Notes under the pieces: generated by a model
What the model was told of the DNA's origin: nothing
What the model saw: only the letters and a program-made list of their open reading frames with translations
Database searches by the model: none
Shown here: one piece after another, positions 1-9,120 of the stretch
How the letters are laid out: the number at the start of each line of letters is the position of its first letter
Position numbering within the stretch: the first letter of the stretch is position 1
Program-made: the position numbers and the translations under genes
DNA from: Oceanospirillum linum
Lineage (GTDB): Bacteria > Pseudomonadota > Gammaproteobacteria > Pseudomonadales > Halomonadaceae
Reading direction: 5' to 3'
Length of the DNA: 64,000 nucleotides
Assembly: GCF_001995095.2 (NCBI RefSeq)
Contig: NZ_MTSD02000002.1
Location: 578,099 to 642,098, forward strand

Positions 1-715
1 GCTTCAGGTTAGATGCCGCGCTGCGCATAATTTTCTGACCGGTGGGGGTCGAACCAGTGAAGATAATCTTGTTGATCCCCTGATGCTCACTCATAGCGCC
101 ACCGATCTCACCACCACCTAACACGACATTAACCACGCCTGCTGGTAGCACTTCATTCATCAGTTCGATCAGACGCAGGGTGTTCAGTGGTGTCAGCTCA
201 GATGGCTTACATACCACAGTATTACCGGCACGCAGAGCAGGTGCGATATGCCAGATAGCAATCATCAGCGGCCAGTTCCATGGGGTGATGGAACCGACAA
301 CGCCCAGCGGTTTGTGTTGTACTTCAATACGTTTGGTGTCGGTGTCTTCAATCACCTCCACCGGAATATCCAGCTCTGCGGCATAACGGGTCCAGGCAAC
401 GGCACCGCCAACTTCAGCCTGAGCCAGAAACATCGGCTTACCCTGCTCGTGAACCACAATCTCGGCCAGCTCTGCAGCATTCGCTTCGATCTTATCCGCG
501 ATCTGATGCAGCATCGCTTTGCGGTCCTCATCAGAGGTGTACTGCCAGCTTGTGAACGCGTCCTGCGCAGCGCTTATCGCACCATTTAGTTGCGCTTCAG
601 TCGCGGCATGGCAGCTTGCCACCACCTCTTCAGTGGCTGGGTTTAGCACATCAAAAGTCGCCGCCTGACCGGTTACTTTTTTACCCTTGATCAACATCTC
701 TGAATTGGTTGTCAT
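1..715 (-). CDS. Aldehyde dehydrogenase, N-terminal part (cut by window edge)
   Basis: This reading frame starts at an ATG (713-715) and runs off the left edge, so only about 238 residues are visible. It begins MTTNSEMLIKGKK and carries the NAD-binding part of the aldehyde dehydrogenase fold: the VGSITPWNWPL segment, the KPSELTPL loop and the FTGSTPTGQ turn. The catalytic Glu and Cys lie beyond the edge, so activity cannot be judged. It is separate from the PuuC-type enzyme at 31.8 kb. Its place at the end of a minus-strand polyamine block suggests oxidation of an aminoaldehyde such as 4-aminobutanal or a related aldehyde; this is inferred from position. A terminator lies between it and the upstream amidotransferase, so it probably has its own promoter at about 720-850. 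Confidence 0.9.
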   Translation of the reverse strand, partial: MTTNSEMLIKGKKVTGQAATFDVLNPATEEVVASCHAATEAQLNGAISAAQDAFTSWQYTSDEDRKAMLHQIADKIEANAAELAEIVVHEQGKPMFLAQAEVGGAVAWTRYAAELDIPVEVIEDTDTKRIEVQHKPLGVVGSITPWNWPLMIAIWHIAPALRAGNTVVCKPSELTPLNTLRLIELMNEVLPAGVVNVVLGGGEIGGAMSEHQGINKIIFTGSTPTGQKIMRSAASNLK

Positions 716-860
716 TTTTATTATCCTTGTAAGAGCAGCGCCCATCTGTCGCAGGAATTTTCGATTGGAATCTAGGCTATAACGACGATGTAAATCAGGT
801 TTCAGGCAAATGTGCGAACTTGTTCAGAGACGTAAATGAGATGTAACAAGAATAAAAACA

Positions 861-885
861 AAAAAAAGCCAGCTTAGATGCTGGC
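861..885 (-). terminator. Intrinsic terminator after the first amidotransferase gene
   Basis: On the minus strand GCCAGC (885-880) pairs with GCTGGC (873-868) across a short loop, followed by a run of eight T. It ends transcription of the gene whose stop is at 918 and separates it from the aldehyde dehydrogenase. Confidence 0.8.
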
Positions 886-917
886 GTTATCACAGATAAA
901 CAACGAGTTAATTGCTG

Positions 918-1655
918 CTAACAGCTTACTCCTAGCTGAATAAAGCGAGCGATCCACTGTCCTACCTGCTGGTCATCCAGCGCATCTTCTGTGAGGCTGT
1001 TCAGGGCCGGTTGCAGCTCTCTATCCGGGAAGGTAACACCCAGATCTGCAGTTAGCAGATCCTGCTCATACTGGCGGTAAAACTCCGGGTGTCCCTGAAA
1101 CGTCAGGATATGACCACCCCAGACAAGACCTGCATTGGCGCAGCGTGGCGCACTGGCAAAAACCCGGCAACCGATAGGGATATCCAGCACCTGGTCCTGA
1201 TGGATGGCGTTAATGGCAAACTCTGTAACCGGTGCCCTGTTATCAGCACCGGAAAAACAGGGTAACTGCTCGGTGACCTGATACTGCTTAATACCCAGAT
1301 TCCAGCCGCCATCAAACTTCTCTACCCGTCCGCCAAGGGCTTCAGCGATGATCTGATGACCAAAGCAGATACCTACTAACGGGCGTTTCTCGTCGTGCAG
1401 GGTTCGGATCAGAGCTCTCAGGGGCTCCATCCATGGCAGGTCATCGTAAACACCATGGGCAGAGCCGGTAATCAACCAAGCCTGACACTCATCCGGGCTA
1501 ACCGGAAACTCGCCATCAATCACTGAGTAATGACGGTATTCAAACGCCATATCTGAGCCGTTCAGCAAACGCTCAAACAGATCAGCGAAGTTGCCGTGTT
1601 GCTCCTGCAGAGAAGCCGGGCCATTGTCCGTGATTAAAATACCCAGAGTGATCAT
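918..1655 (-). CDS. Class I glutamine amidotransferase (GMP-synthase-like), paralogue 1
   Basis: 245 residues with the class I amidotransferase triad: the nucleophile Cys97 in GICFGHQ and the His/Glu pair in FQGHPEF near residues 190-195. The family removes the gamma-glutamyl or amide group from glutamine-like substrates. No synthetase domain is fused to it. A paralogue of the same length sits 2.3 kb upstream on the same strand, with the chemoreceptor gene between them. E. coli removes the glutamyl group from gamma-glutamyl-GABA with PuuD, a different subfamily; no PuuD is visible here, so these two enzymes are candidates for that step or for hydrolysis of other glutamylated polyamines. That role is inferred from position. 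The 26-base gap to the chemoreceptor gene suggests co-transcription. Confidence 0.85.
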   Translation of the reverse strand: MITLGILITDNGPASLQEQHGNFADLFERLLNGSDMAFEYRHYSVIDGEFPVSPDECQAWLITGSAHGVYDDLPWMEPLRALIRTLHDEKRPLVGICFGHQIIAEALGGRVEKFDGGWNLGIKQYQVTEQLPCFSGADNRAPVTEFAINAIHQDQVLDIPIGCRVFASAPRCANAGLVWGGHILTFQGHPEFYRQYEQDLLTADLGVTFPDRELQPALNSLTEDALDDQQVGQWIARFIQLGVSC

Positions 1656-1681
1656 GGGGTGTTCCTTATATAGAGTTAAGC

Positions 1682-3724
1682 TCAGACCTTAAAACGAGCC
1701 GTCAGACCGGACAGATCATCAGATAGGGTAAGCAGGCGTTCACTTTGATGGGATGAGCGCTCAGCACCCTCTGTAGTTTGGGTCGTGATAGTATGAATCT
1801 CACTCAGGCTCTGACTGATATCGGCCACAGTACTGCTTTGCTGATCCGTGGCAGTGGCGACCTGGGCATTCATCTGGCTCATGGACTGTACGGTATCACT
1901 CACCTGGTGCAGTGCCTCAAGGCTGATATTAAGCTGCTGACTGTACTGGGTCGCTTCTTCACTACAGCCGGACAGTGTTACAGCCGCCCGTTGAGCACCA
2001 TCCTGCAGGTGCAGAATAATATCTTCGATCTCACCAACAGACTGCTGGGTTCGGGATGCCAGCGAGCGAACCTCGTCGGCCACAACAGCAAAACCCCGCC
2101 CTGCCTCTCCGGCCCGGGCGGCTTCAATGGCAGCATTTAACGCTAAAAGATTGGTCTGCTCCGCTACAGAACGAATCACATCGATCACATCACTGATGCC
2201 ATCACTGCGCTCTTTCAGGTCCGTCACCTGCTGCATCGAAACCTGAACCTGAGCTGCCAGGTGAGCAATAGCCTTCCGGCTCTGCTCCAGGTCCTGATGG
2301 CTGCCCTGCAAAACTTCACCCGCTTGCTGAGCACTCATTCGGGTCTGCTCAGCATGTTCGGCCACCTCAAAGGCACTGGCTTCCATCTCGCTGGCAGTAG
2401 CCGCCAATCGGTTGGTTTGTGTACTTTGCTGCTCCGCACCGGCAAGGGTCTGATCACCAATGGTCTGACTGATTTGTGCCGCCTCATGCACTGCCTGAAC
2501 GGTATGACTGATCTGATCCACCAAGTCGTGCAGATGCTGAGCCAGTGTATTAGTGCTGACAGCAACCTGAGTGATCTCATCATTGCCCTCGACAGGCACA
2601 CGGGTCGTCAGATCACCTTCGGCGATGCGACCAATAGCGCCAACCAGTCGTGCCAGCGCTTTCTGCAGATAGCGGATCAGACGAGCGCCAAGAAACAGAG
2701 ACAGAAGCATAGCCGCCAGGGCACCCAGTACAATAATATTCTTACCCTGGGAGAGAGTCTCCAATGTATTGGCTGTGGCGCTATTTGCCTGGTCCCGGGC
2801 CGTCTGAATAAAGACCGAAATCTGCTGCTCGCTTTGCGCCACAAGTTGCTCAATTCTGAGCATTAGCTGCTCTGATTGCTGCATCGCTTCCAGTGATGCC
2901 AGATGCTGCTGTAACGTCAGCTGAGGGTTAACCAGCTGCGCTTTATAGGGCAGCCAGGATTCATTAAGAAGATCCGCCACTTCCTGATCCAGTGCCGGGG
3001 CCTTCGCAATCGCTTTTTCGATAAACACCAGCTTATTCTGTATCTCATCTGCCGCCTTGCGAGCGTCATCATAACGGTTTGTCTGTAAAAGCTGACGGAT
3101 ACCGGTATTCATAAAAGCGATATCATCACGAATCGGCTTTAGCACGGAGAGGTATTCATAACGAAACTCTTCAAATAGCAGATCTTCAAGTGTGTAACCC
3201 ATTTCAGATGTCAGATACTTAAAGTCTTTTGCCTGATCCGCAACAATATGCTGCCCCTGATGGTAAACCATCTGCGCCTGTATCATTTGTCTGGCCAGGG
3301 TGAAAATCTGTGTACTAAGCTGCTCAGCCTCAGTAACCCCCTTTACTCCCAGAGCCTTAAGCTGAGTAAAGTCCTGCTCAAATGCCTGTCCCAACCCCTG
3401 CAGACGGCTTTCAATGGCTTCGCGGTCGGTCTTATGACCTGCTATAAGCTGTAGCAACAGGTATTTGGTTTCCGCCAGGTTACCCCTGAGATTACCGCTG
3501 AGATAGACCCGTGGTGACGCTTTATTGACCACGACCCCAACATCACGCCCCACAGAGTTAAAGCTGTAATACGCGCTGGCAGAAGTGAGCATAAAGAGCA
3601 GTAAAATCAGACCCAGTGTTAGCGTAATACGCAGACTGACTGAAAGTGACGCAAAGCGGGATAAACCCTTTTTTTCCGTAAGAGAAGAAATCGGTGCTGA
3701 TGCTATAGAAGCAGTAACAGGCAT
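1682..3724 (-). CDS. Methyl-accepting chemotaxis protein with large helical periplasmic domain
   Basis: 680 residues. A first membrane helix at about 30-52 and a second at about 328-350 enclose about 275 residues of predicted alpha-helical periplasmic sequence, a size fitting a helical bimodular (HBM) sensor rather than a short four-helix bundle. A HAMP domain follows (about 350-405). The cytoplasmic signalling hairpin has its conserved tip starting near residue 522 ([19 protein letters not shown]). The start has a GAGG ribosome site about eight bases upstream. The gene lies between two amidotransferase genes and downstream of potFGHI, so a polyamine or related amine is a reasonable ligand guess. 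Nothing in the ligand domain proves this. Confidence 0.92.
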   Translation of the reverse strand: MPVTASIASAPISSLTEKKGLSRFASLSVSLRITLTLGLILLLFMLTSASAYYSFNSVGRDVGVVVNKASPRVYLSGNLRGNLAETKYLLLQLIAGHKTDREAIESRLQGLGQAFEQDFTQLKALGVKGVTEAEQLSTQIFTLARQMIQAQMVYHQGQHIVADQAKDFKYLTSEMGYTLEDLLFEEFRYEYLSVLKPIRDDIAFMNTGIRQLLQTNRYDDARKAADEIQNKLVFIEKAIAKAPALDQEVADLLNESWLPYKAQLVNPQLTLQQHLASLEAMQQSEQLMLRIEQLVAQSEQQISVFIQTARDQANSATANTLETLSQGKNIIVLGALAAMLLSLFLGARLIRYLQKALARLVGAIGRIAEGDLTTRVPVEGNDEITQVAVSTNTLAQHLHDLVDQISHTVQAVHEAAQISQTIGDQTLAGAEQQSTQTNRLAATASEMEASAFEVAEHAEQTRMSAQQAGEVLQGSHQDLEQSRKAIAHLAAQVQVSMQQVTDLKERSDGISDVIDVIRSVAEQTNLLALNAAIEAARAGEAGRGFAVVADEVRSLASRTQQSVGEIEDIILHLQDGAQRAAVTLSGCSEEATQYSQQLNISLEALHQVSDTVQSMSQMNAQVATATDQQSSTVADISQSLSEIHTITTQTTEGAERSSHQSERLLTLSDDLSGLTARFKV

Positions 3725-3949
3725 AATCGTTTACCTCATACAGCAAAGCTGCTGCCCTGATAGAGTGATGACAGAAGTCCGGTGTACCGTCAAAATTTGA
3801 CTAAATGCTCTAATATTCGGCCAGCGTCGGCTCGATGTTATAACGGTCGATACACTTGGGGGAGTTTGTCGCTGAGTACAGCAATTCTAAGCTGGGATCA
3901 CTTAGATTTCGTGCAGGCCGGCTCTTCAACCGGCCTGTGGGGCCTTGGC

Positions 3950-4681
3950 CTATCCGGCCTCAGGAGCCCGCTGACGTAAAAAGTCAGCCATCCAGTGAGC
4001 CACCATCACAGAGTCGGTTTCGGCATCTTTATCATTAACCATAGCCAGAGCCAGTTCAGCGGTCTCGTCGGGAATCACATCACCTTTGCGTAAAGTGATC
4101 AGTTTATTCTCATAGCTGATACTAAACTCCGGGTGAGCCTGAAATGTCATAATGCGATCATCATAGACAAGCCCTGCGTAGCTACAAAAATCAGAGGTCG
4201 CGAATACTTCAGCATTATCCGGCTTGGTCAGCACCTGATCCTGATGCATAGCACTGATGCAGAATGACGATGGCGCACCCTTCAGAAAATCAAAAGCAGG
4301 CTTCACCTCATAACTATGCAGGCCAACCCCCCAACCGCCGGAATATTTATCCACCTGACCGCCAAAGGCATCCGCTACAATCTGGTGACCAAAGCAGATT
4401 CCCACTAAAGGACGCTCGGCTCGGTGGATATCAAGAATCAGGGTCTTTAGTTGCTGCATCCAGGGCAGGTTCTGATACACATTAAACTTAGAGCCGGTAA
4501 TAATCCAACCGTCACAGTCCGTGGCTCCGCCGGGAAATTGCCCATCACGCACATCATAAACCTGATATTCAAAAGCGTGGCCGGACTGCTGAAACAGCTG
4601 CACAAACATATCTGCGTAAGAGCCATACTCGTTAATTAATTCATCTGGCGTAATACCGGTCGCCAAAATACCAATTTTCAT
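3950..4681 (-). CDS. Class I glutamine amidotransferase (GMP-synthase-like), paralogue 2
   Basis: 243 residues, clearly a paralogue of the protein at 918-1655: the same ITGS segment near residue 61, the nucleophile Cys96 in GICFGHQ and the FQAHPEF His/Glu pair near the end. Having two copies around one chemoreceptor suggests tandem duplication followed by divergence, perhaps for different glutamylated amines. It lies downstream of potFGHI on the same strand with a gap of about 140 bases that holds a weak hairpin, so it may be partly read through from the transporter operon. Function is assigned at family level only. Confidence 0.85.
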   Translation of the reverse strand: MKIGILATGITPDELINEYGSYADMFVQLFQQSGHAFEYQVYDVRDGQFPGGATDCDGWIITGSKFNVYQNLPWMQQLKTLILDIHRAERPLVGICFGHQIVADAFGGQVDKYSGGWGVGLHSYEVKPAFDFLKGAPSSFCISAMHQDQVLTKPDNAEVFATSDFCSYAGLVYDDRIMTFQAHPEFSISYENKLITLRKGDVIPDETAELALAMVNDKDAETDSVMVAHWMADFLRQRAPEAG

Positions 4682-4759
4682 CGTCTGTACCTGTTACCGT
4701 AATCGTTGCAGTGGTTTAAGAGGTTTGAAAGATTTGCGTGATTTCAAAACCCCGGACTC

Positions 4760-4773
4760 CCGGCAAAAGCCGG
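4760..4773 (-). terminator. Weak hairpin between potI and the amidotransferase gene
   Basis: CCGGC-AAAA-GCCGG forms a short stem downstream of potI on the minus strand. The nearest T-run (GGGGTTTT) is several bases away, so it may only partly stop transcription. Confidence 0.3.
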
Positions 4774-4819
4774 AAGCCCTGATAGAAAAATAATGACAAT
4801 AAGACAAGGTCACCCGTGA

Positions 4820-5638
4820 TCAGTTATCCGGCTGGGCCAACAGGCGGGCCTGACGGCGCATCTGATACATGGCCCCGATAACCCCCAGAGCAACCACCAG
4901 AATCATCAGTGTTGCCAGAGCGTTAACTTCAGGGGTTACACCCAGTCGAACTTTGGAGAAAATCACCATTGGCAGAGTGCTGTTACCCGGCCCGGATACA
5001 AAACTGGCGATAACCAGGTCATCCAGCGACAGAGTAAACGACAGCAACCAACCGGAGATAATTGCCGGAGAGATCAGAGGCAACGTCACCAGAAAGAACA
5101 GAGAGGAGGGTTTCGCCCCCAGATCCATCGCCGCTTCTTCCAGTGACTCATCCATCGAAGAGAGGCGGGCCTGCACAATAACCGCCACATACGCCATACA
5201 GAAGGTGGTGTGTGCAATAATGATGGTGCCTGTGCCACGACCCGCGGGCCAGCCAAAGGCGGCTTCCATAGCCACAAACAGCAGCAGCAAAGACAAACCC
5301 GTGATCACTTCCGGCATCACCAACGGGGCTGATATCCAGCCGGAAAGAATCATCTTGCCGCGGAACGGACCAAAACGACTCAGCACAAAGCCTGCCATGG
5401 TGCCCAATACAACGGCCAGTGTGGCGGTGATAAACGCGATCTTAAAGCTCAGTAGCGCTGCATCAATAATCTGGTCGTTGCGGAACAGCTCGGCATACCA
5501 CTTCAGAGACCAGCCGCCCCAAACCGTTACCAGTTTGGAGGCATTAAAGCTGTAAATGACCAGTGCGATAATCGGCGCATAAAGAAAGAGAAAACCCAAG
5601 CCTGCGCTTATATTTAAAAACAGTGAACGGCGTTTCAT
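4820..5638 (-). CDS. potI: Polyamine ABC transporter permease, PotI/PotC type
   Basis: 272 residues with about six hydrophobic membrane segments. The permease EAA loop near residue 165 (MDESLEEAAMDLGAKP) contacts the ATPase. It is the second inner-membrane subunit of a putrescine or spermidine importer. The start codon overlaps the stop of potH in a TAATG arrangement (5636-5640), a sign of translational coupling. Length and motifs match PotI/PotC. Substrate choice among polyamines cannot be read from the permease. Confidence 0.93.
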   Translation of the reverse strand: MKRRSLFLNISAGLGFLFLYAPIIALVIYSFNASKLVTVWGGWSLKWYAELFRNDQIIDAALLSFKIAFITATLAVVLGTMAGFVLSRFGPFRGKMILSGWISAPLVMPEVITGLSLLLLFVAMEAAFGWPAGRGTGTIIIAHTTFCMAYVAVIVQARLSSMDESLEEAAMDLGAKPSSLFFLVTLPLISPAIISGWLLSFTLSLDDLVIASFVSGPGNSTLPMVIFSKVRLGVTPEVNALATLMILVVALGVIGAMYQMRRQARLLAQPDN

Positions 5639-6591
5639 TATGCAGCCCCCTCTTTGCCCTGGCTGTTACGGATCAGCATGATCGGCAACACCAGAATAAT
5701 CAGCATCACAACAGCAACCCCAGATGCCATCGGCCAGTCACGATTCAGGAAGAACTCATCCCAGAGCACACGACCTATCATCAGAGTATCGGAGCCACCT
5801 AACAGCGCCGGAATCACAAACTCACCCACCGCCGGGATAAATACCAGCAGACAGCCTGCAATCACACCCGGCATCGCCAGAGGCAACGTAATCAGGAAGA
5901 AACTCTGATACGGGCGGGCACCCAGATCTTCTGCGGCTTCCAGCAGGGTCATATCCATTTTTTCCAGCGCACTGTACAGAGGCAGTACCATAAAAGGCAG
6001 ATAGGTGTACACAATACCGATATAGACCGCAAAGTCCGTCTGCATCATGATTAACGGCTGATCAATCAGCCCCAGACTCATCAGGGTTTCATTGATCAGA
6101 CCGTTCTTTTTCAGCAGTCCCATCCAGGCGTAAACCCGCAACAGGAAAGAGGTCCAGAACGGCAGAATAACCAGGGCTAACAGCAAGGCACGGGTTGAAC
6201 CTTCGGTACGGGCCATCAGATAAGCGATAGGGAAAGCGACCAAAAGCGTAAAGAATGTCGAGATGGCGGCTACCTTAATCGAACTCAGATAAGCGCTAAG
6301 GTAGAAGTCATCTTCCAGTAAAAACAGGTAATTGCTCAGACTGATCTTTAAGGTGACGTAGGCCTCTTCCAAGTTCCAGTCCAGAATCGGAGTATAAGGC
6401 GGTACCGCAATGGCCGCCTCAGACAGTGAGATTTTGAACACCACAACAAAAGGAATAAAGAAGAAGATCGCCAACCAGAGATAGGGCACCGAAACCACCG
6501 AGAAGCGGCCCCAGTTCACCCGGCGGAAAAAATTGTATCGGGTCATCTTGGCATAGGAGTCATTGATCCATGCAATCTTGGAAGCACTCAT
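5638..6591 (-). CDS. potH: Polyamine ABC transporter permease, PotH/PotB type
   Basis: 317 residues from the ATG at 6591. An upstream GTG at 6624 is also in frame, but the ATG at 6591 overlaps the potG stop as ATGA (6588-6591), the usual arrangement in this operon type. It has a long N-terminal cytoplasmic part, then about six membrane segments, and an EAA loop (LLEAAEDLGARP). It pairs with PotI to form the inner-membrane channel of the polyamine importer. Confidence 0.93.
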   Translation of the reverse strand: MSASKIAWINDSYAKMTRYNFFRRVNWGRFSVVSVPYLWLAIFFFIPFVVVFKISLSEAAIAVPPYTPILDWNLEEAYVTLKISLSNYLFLLEDDFYLSAYLSSIKVAAISTFFTLLVAFPIAYLMARTEGSTRALLLALVILPFWTSFLLRVYAWMGLLKKNGLINETLMSLGLIDQPLIMMQTDFAVYIGIVYTYLPFMVLPLYSALEKMDMTLLEAAEDLGARPYQSFFLITLPLAMPGVIAGCLLVFIPAVGEFVIPALLGGSDTLMIGRVLWDEFFLNRDWPMASGVAVVMLIILVLPIMLIRNSQGKEGAA

Positions 6592-7754
6592 GACGTTAAC
6601 ACCACACAGCTGTCCATATCCCACGACAGATAAACACTGTCGTCCCAGGTAAAGCGGCCACCGGATTCACGATTTGTGTTCGGCTGGGTTACACGAACTT
6701 CTTTGCCACTGGCCAGTTTCACTTTAAAGACCGACAGGCTACCCATGTAAGCGATATCCAGAATAGTGCCCTGAAGGCAGTTATATGTCTGATCCGGGCG
6801 GGTTTCGCTGACACGAATTTTTTCAGGCCGTACCGCCACATGGACATCCTGGTTCGGCGCACAACTGATGCCATGGTTAACACAAAGTTCACCACCGGCT
6901 TCCGGTGACGTTACACAGACGGTATCGGGTTCATCGACCGTTACCTGCCCCTCAAAAAGATTCACCGAACCAACAAACTCCGCCACAAAACGGCTATTCG
7001 GATATTCATAAACATCCTGAGGTTCATCGGTTTGCACAATAACACCGTGATTCATCACCCCGATACGGGAAGCCAGCGTCATCGCCTCTTCCTGATCATG
7101 GGTCACCACCACAAACGTCACACCCAGCTCATCCTGAATATTGATCAGCTCAAACTGTGTTTCTTCACGCAGTTTTTTGTCCAGAGCGCCCAAAGGCTCA
7201 TCCAGCAGTAGCAGCTTAGGCCGTTTAATCAGAGAGCGGGCCAAAGCTACACGCTGACGCTGACCACCGGATAGCTGATTCGGTTTGCGCTTACCCAGGT
7301 GCCCCAGCTGAACCAGATCCAGCATTTCAGTAACCCGCTGCTTAACTTCTGCCCCGCGAATACCCTCACGTTTAAGACCAAAAGCAACATTTTCGGCAAC
7401 GGTCAGATGGGGGAAAAGCGCATAGGACTGAAACATCATATTGACCGGGCGGCTCCAGGGCTGAATACCCGCCATATCGACACCATCGATCAGAATTCGG
7501 CCACTTGTGGGCGTTTCAAAGCCCGCCAACATTCTCAGCAGTGTACTTTTGCCGGAGCCTGAGCCCCCCAGCAAACAGAAAAGTTCATTCTTGTAGATAT
7601 CCAGCGAAATGTTGTCTACCGCGATAAAATCATCGAATTTTTTTGTAATGTTTTCGATCTGAACAAACGGCTGAGCATCGCTTTTCCAGCTTGGCAGCTG
7701 TACGTTCGTCCGTTCACTGATTTGACTAAGATCTGTATGTTGCGGAGAAGTCAT
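6588..7754 (-). CDS. potG: Polyamine ABC transporter ATP-binding protein, PotG/PotA type
   Basis: 388 residues. The Walker A motif is GGSGSGKST near residue 60, the Q-loop is in MMFQSYALFPH, the ABC signature is QLSGGQRQR, and Walker B is LLLLDEP. The C-terminal about 130 residues form the TOBE-type regulatory region typical of PotA/PotG. It powers uptake by PotH and PotI. The gene lies 76 bases downstream of potF with a strong hairpin in the gap, and overlaps potH by four bases. Confidence 0.94.
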   Translation of the reverse strand: MTSPQHTDLSQISERTNVQLPSWKSDAQPFVQIENITKKFDDFIAVDNISLDIYKNELFCLLGGSGSGKSTLLRMLAGFETPTSGRILIDGVDMAGIQPWSRPVNMMFQSYALFPHLTVAENVAFGLKREGIRGAEVKQRVTEMLDLVQLGHLGKRKPNQLSGGQRQRVALARSLIKRPKLLLLDEPLGALDKKLREETQFELINIQDELGVTFVVVTHDQEEAMTLASRIGVMNHGVIVQTDEPQDVYEYPNSRFVAEFVGSVNLFEGQVTVDEPDTVCVTSPEAGGELCVNHGISCAPNQDVHVAVRPEKIRVSETRPDQTYNCLQGTILDIAYMGSLSVFKVKLASGKEVRVTQPNTNRESGGRFTWDDSVYLSWDMDSCVVLTS

Positions 7755-7791
7755 AAAACACTCGACTCTTATATAGTATTGTTATTGTTCA

Positions 7792-7823
7792 AGGTCTCCT
7801 GCCTTATAACAGGCAGAAGACCT
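7792..7823 (-). terminator. Hairpin in the potF-potG gap (likely attenuator)
   Basis: AGGTCT-C-CTGCCT pairs with AGGCAG-A-AGACCT around a six-base loop. There is no good T-run on the minus strand, so it more likely stabilises the potF mRNA 3' end or attenuates read-through into potGHI. It fits the common need for excess binding protein over transporter. Confidence 0.5.
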
Positions 7824-7830
7824 CTGACCT

Positions 7831-8922
7831 TTATCGGCCTGTTTTGATATTGACCCAGGTACGGGTTAACAGACGGTCGAATCTGGCAGTATGGGCTTTC
7901 TGAGCAAACAGTTTGGCTTTGACAGCCTCTGAAGGATAGATACCCGGATTGGAGATTACGTCTTCATTCAACAGTGGTTCAGCAGCTTTATTCGGAACTG
8001 CGTAGTAAACATAATTGGAGATGCCCGCAGCGGTATCGCCTTGCAGAATGTAATCGATAAACCGATGTGCCGCTTCCGGGTGCGGTGCATCAGAAGGGAT
8101 CGCCAGCAGATCAAACCAGATCAGTGTCCCCTCTTTCGGGATGGCATAGCTAACATTTACGCCCTGTCCCGCTTCTTCGGCCCGGCTTTGCGCCTGCAAG
8201 ATATCACCATTGTAGCCCAGAGCGACACAGACATCGCCATTGGCCAGATCTGAGATATATTTACCGGAGTGGAAGTACTTATAGTCACCACGAACCTTTT
8301 CCAGCACTTCAGCACCTTTTTTCAGGTCTTTTTTGCTTTCAGAGTTCGGATCAACCCCAGCATAGTTCTGCGCGATGGCCATCACCTCTGCCGGAGAGTC
8401 CAGCACACCGATACCACAATCTTTCAGTTTAGCCGTCACTTCCGGGTTAAAAATCAGATCCAGGGTGTCAAACTCCATATCACCTAAACGGGCTTTTACC
8501 GCATCGACATTATAACCCAAACCGACTGTTCCCCAGGCATAAGGGATGTTGTGCAGGTTGCCTTCGTCATGACTGGAGATTTTCTCAACCAAAGCAGCAT
8601 CCAGGTTACCCAGGTTGCTCAGTTTGGATTTATCAATTTTACTGTAGATTCCTGCCTGTAGCTGGCGCTCCAGAAAAGCACCGGTAGGGACAACAACATC
8701 ATAACCTGAGCCGCCAGCCATGAGCTTGGCTTCCAGAACCTCGTTACTGTCATAAACATCATAGTTAACCTTGATACCCGTCTCCTGTTCAAAGCGGGTA
8801 ATAGCTTCCGGCTCAATATAGTCGGACCAGTTATAGATGTTCAGCACCTTATCATCGGCAAGGGCATTACCGGCAAGTAGTGCACTGCATACAGACAGGG
8901 TAAGGGCTTTTTTTATTGTCAT
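7831..8922 (-). CDS. potF: Periplasmic polyamine-binding protein, PotF/SpuD type
   Basis: 363 residues from the ATG at 8922, chosen because an AGAGGA ribosome site lies just upstream and the protein then begins with a clean signal peptide (MTIKKALTLSVCSALLAGNALA). A longer in-frame start at 8967 would bury it. After cleavage it opens with LNIYNWSDYI, the polyamine-binding signature of PotD/PotF/SpuD, and later has IWFDLLAIP, which contributes acidic and aromatic ligand contacts. It captures putrescine or spermidine for PotGHI. The 198-base gap to puuA has no recognisable TGTGATCACA operator, so it may be read from the puuA promoter or its own. Confidence 0.93.
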   Translation of the reverse strand: MTIKKALTLSVCSALLAGNALADDKVLNIYNWSDYIEPEAITRFEQETGIKVNYDVYDSNEVLEAKLMAGGSGYDVVVPTGAFLERQLQAGIYSKIDKSKLSNLGNLDAALVEKISSHDEGNLHNIPYAWGTVGLGYNVDAVKARLGDMEFDTLDLIFNPEVTAKLKDCGIGVLDSPAEVMAIAQNYAGVDPNSESKKDLKKGAEVLEKVRGDYKYFHSGKYISDLANGDVCVALGYNGDILQAQSRAEEAGQGVNVSYAIPKEGTLIWFDLLAIPSDAPHPEAAHRFIDYILQGDTAAGISNYVYYAVPNKAAEPLLNEDVISNPGIYPSEAVKAKLFAQKAHTARFDRLLTRTWVNIKTGR

Positions 8923-9120
8923 GTTCAGTTCCTCTGAAGGGGCACGTCCGATCAAGGTGTCGTGCATTATTTTTTTATCGTAGATTGCGGGTTAGTTCAT
9001 TCTTTTTCCTAAACATTCCGGCCGGAAGGCTAGCCCCCCGGATCGAACTCTTTTCATGGCAGACGTAACCGCCTTTACCTGTCTGTTAACCTGCCGGTCT
9101 CACACTGAAAGCAGATCGGT

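Noticed and set aside
3914..3937. CAGGCCGG/CCGGCCTG hairpin as terminator
   Set aside because: The stem is good, but no T-run follows on either strand and it lies upstream of the amidotransferase 3' end without a matching gene end.
3782..3979. Short plus-strand frames between the chemoreceptor and the second amidotransferase
   Set aside because: They lack ribosome sites and overlap the 3' end of the amidotransferase in antisense.
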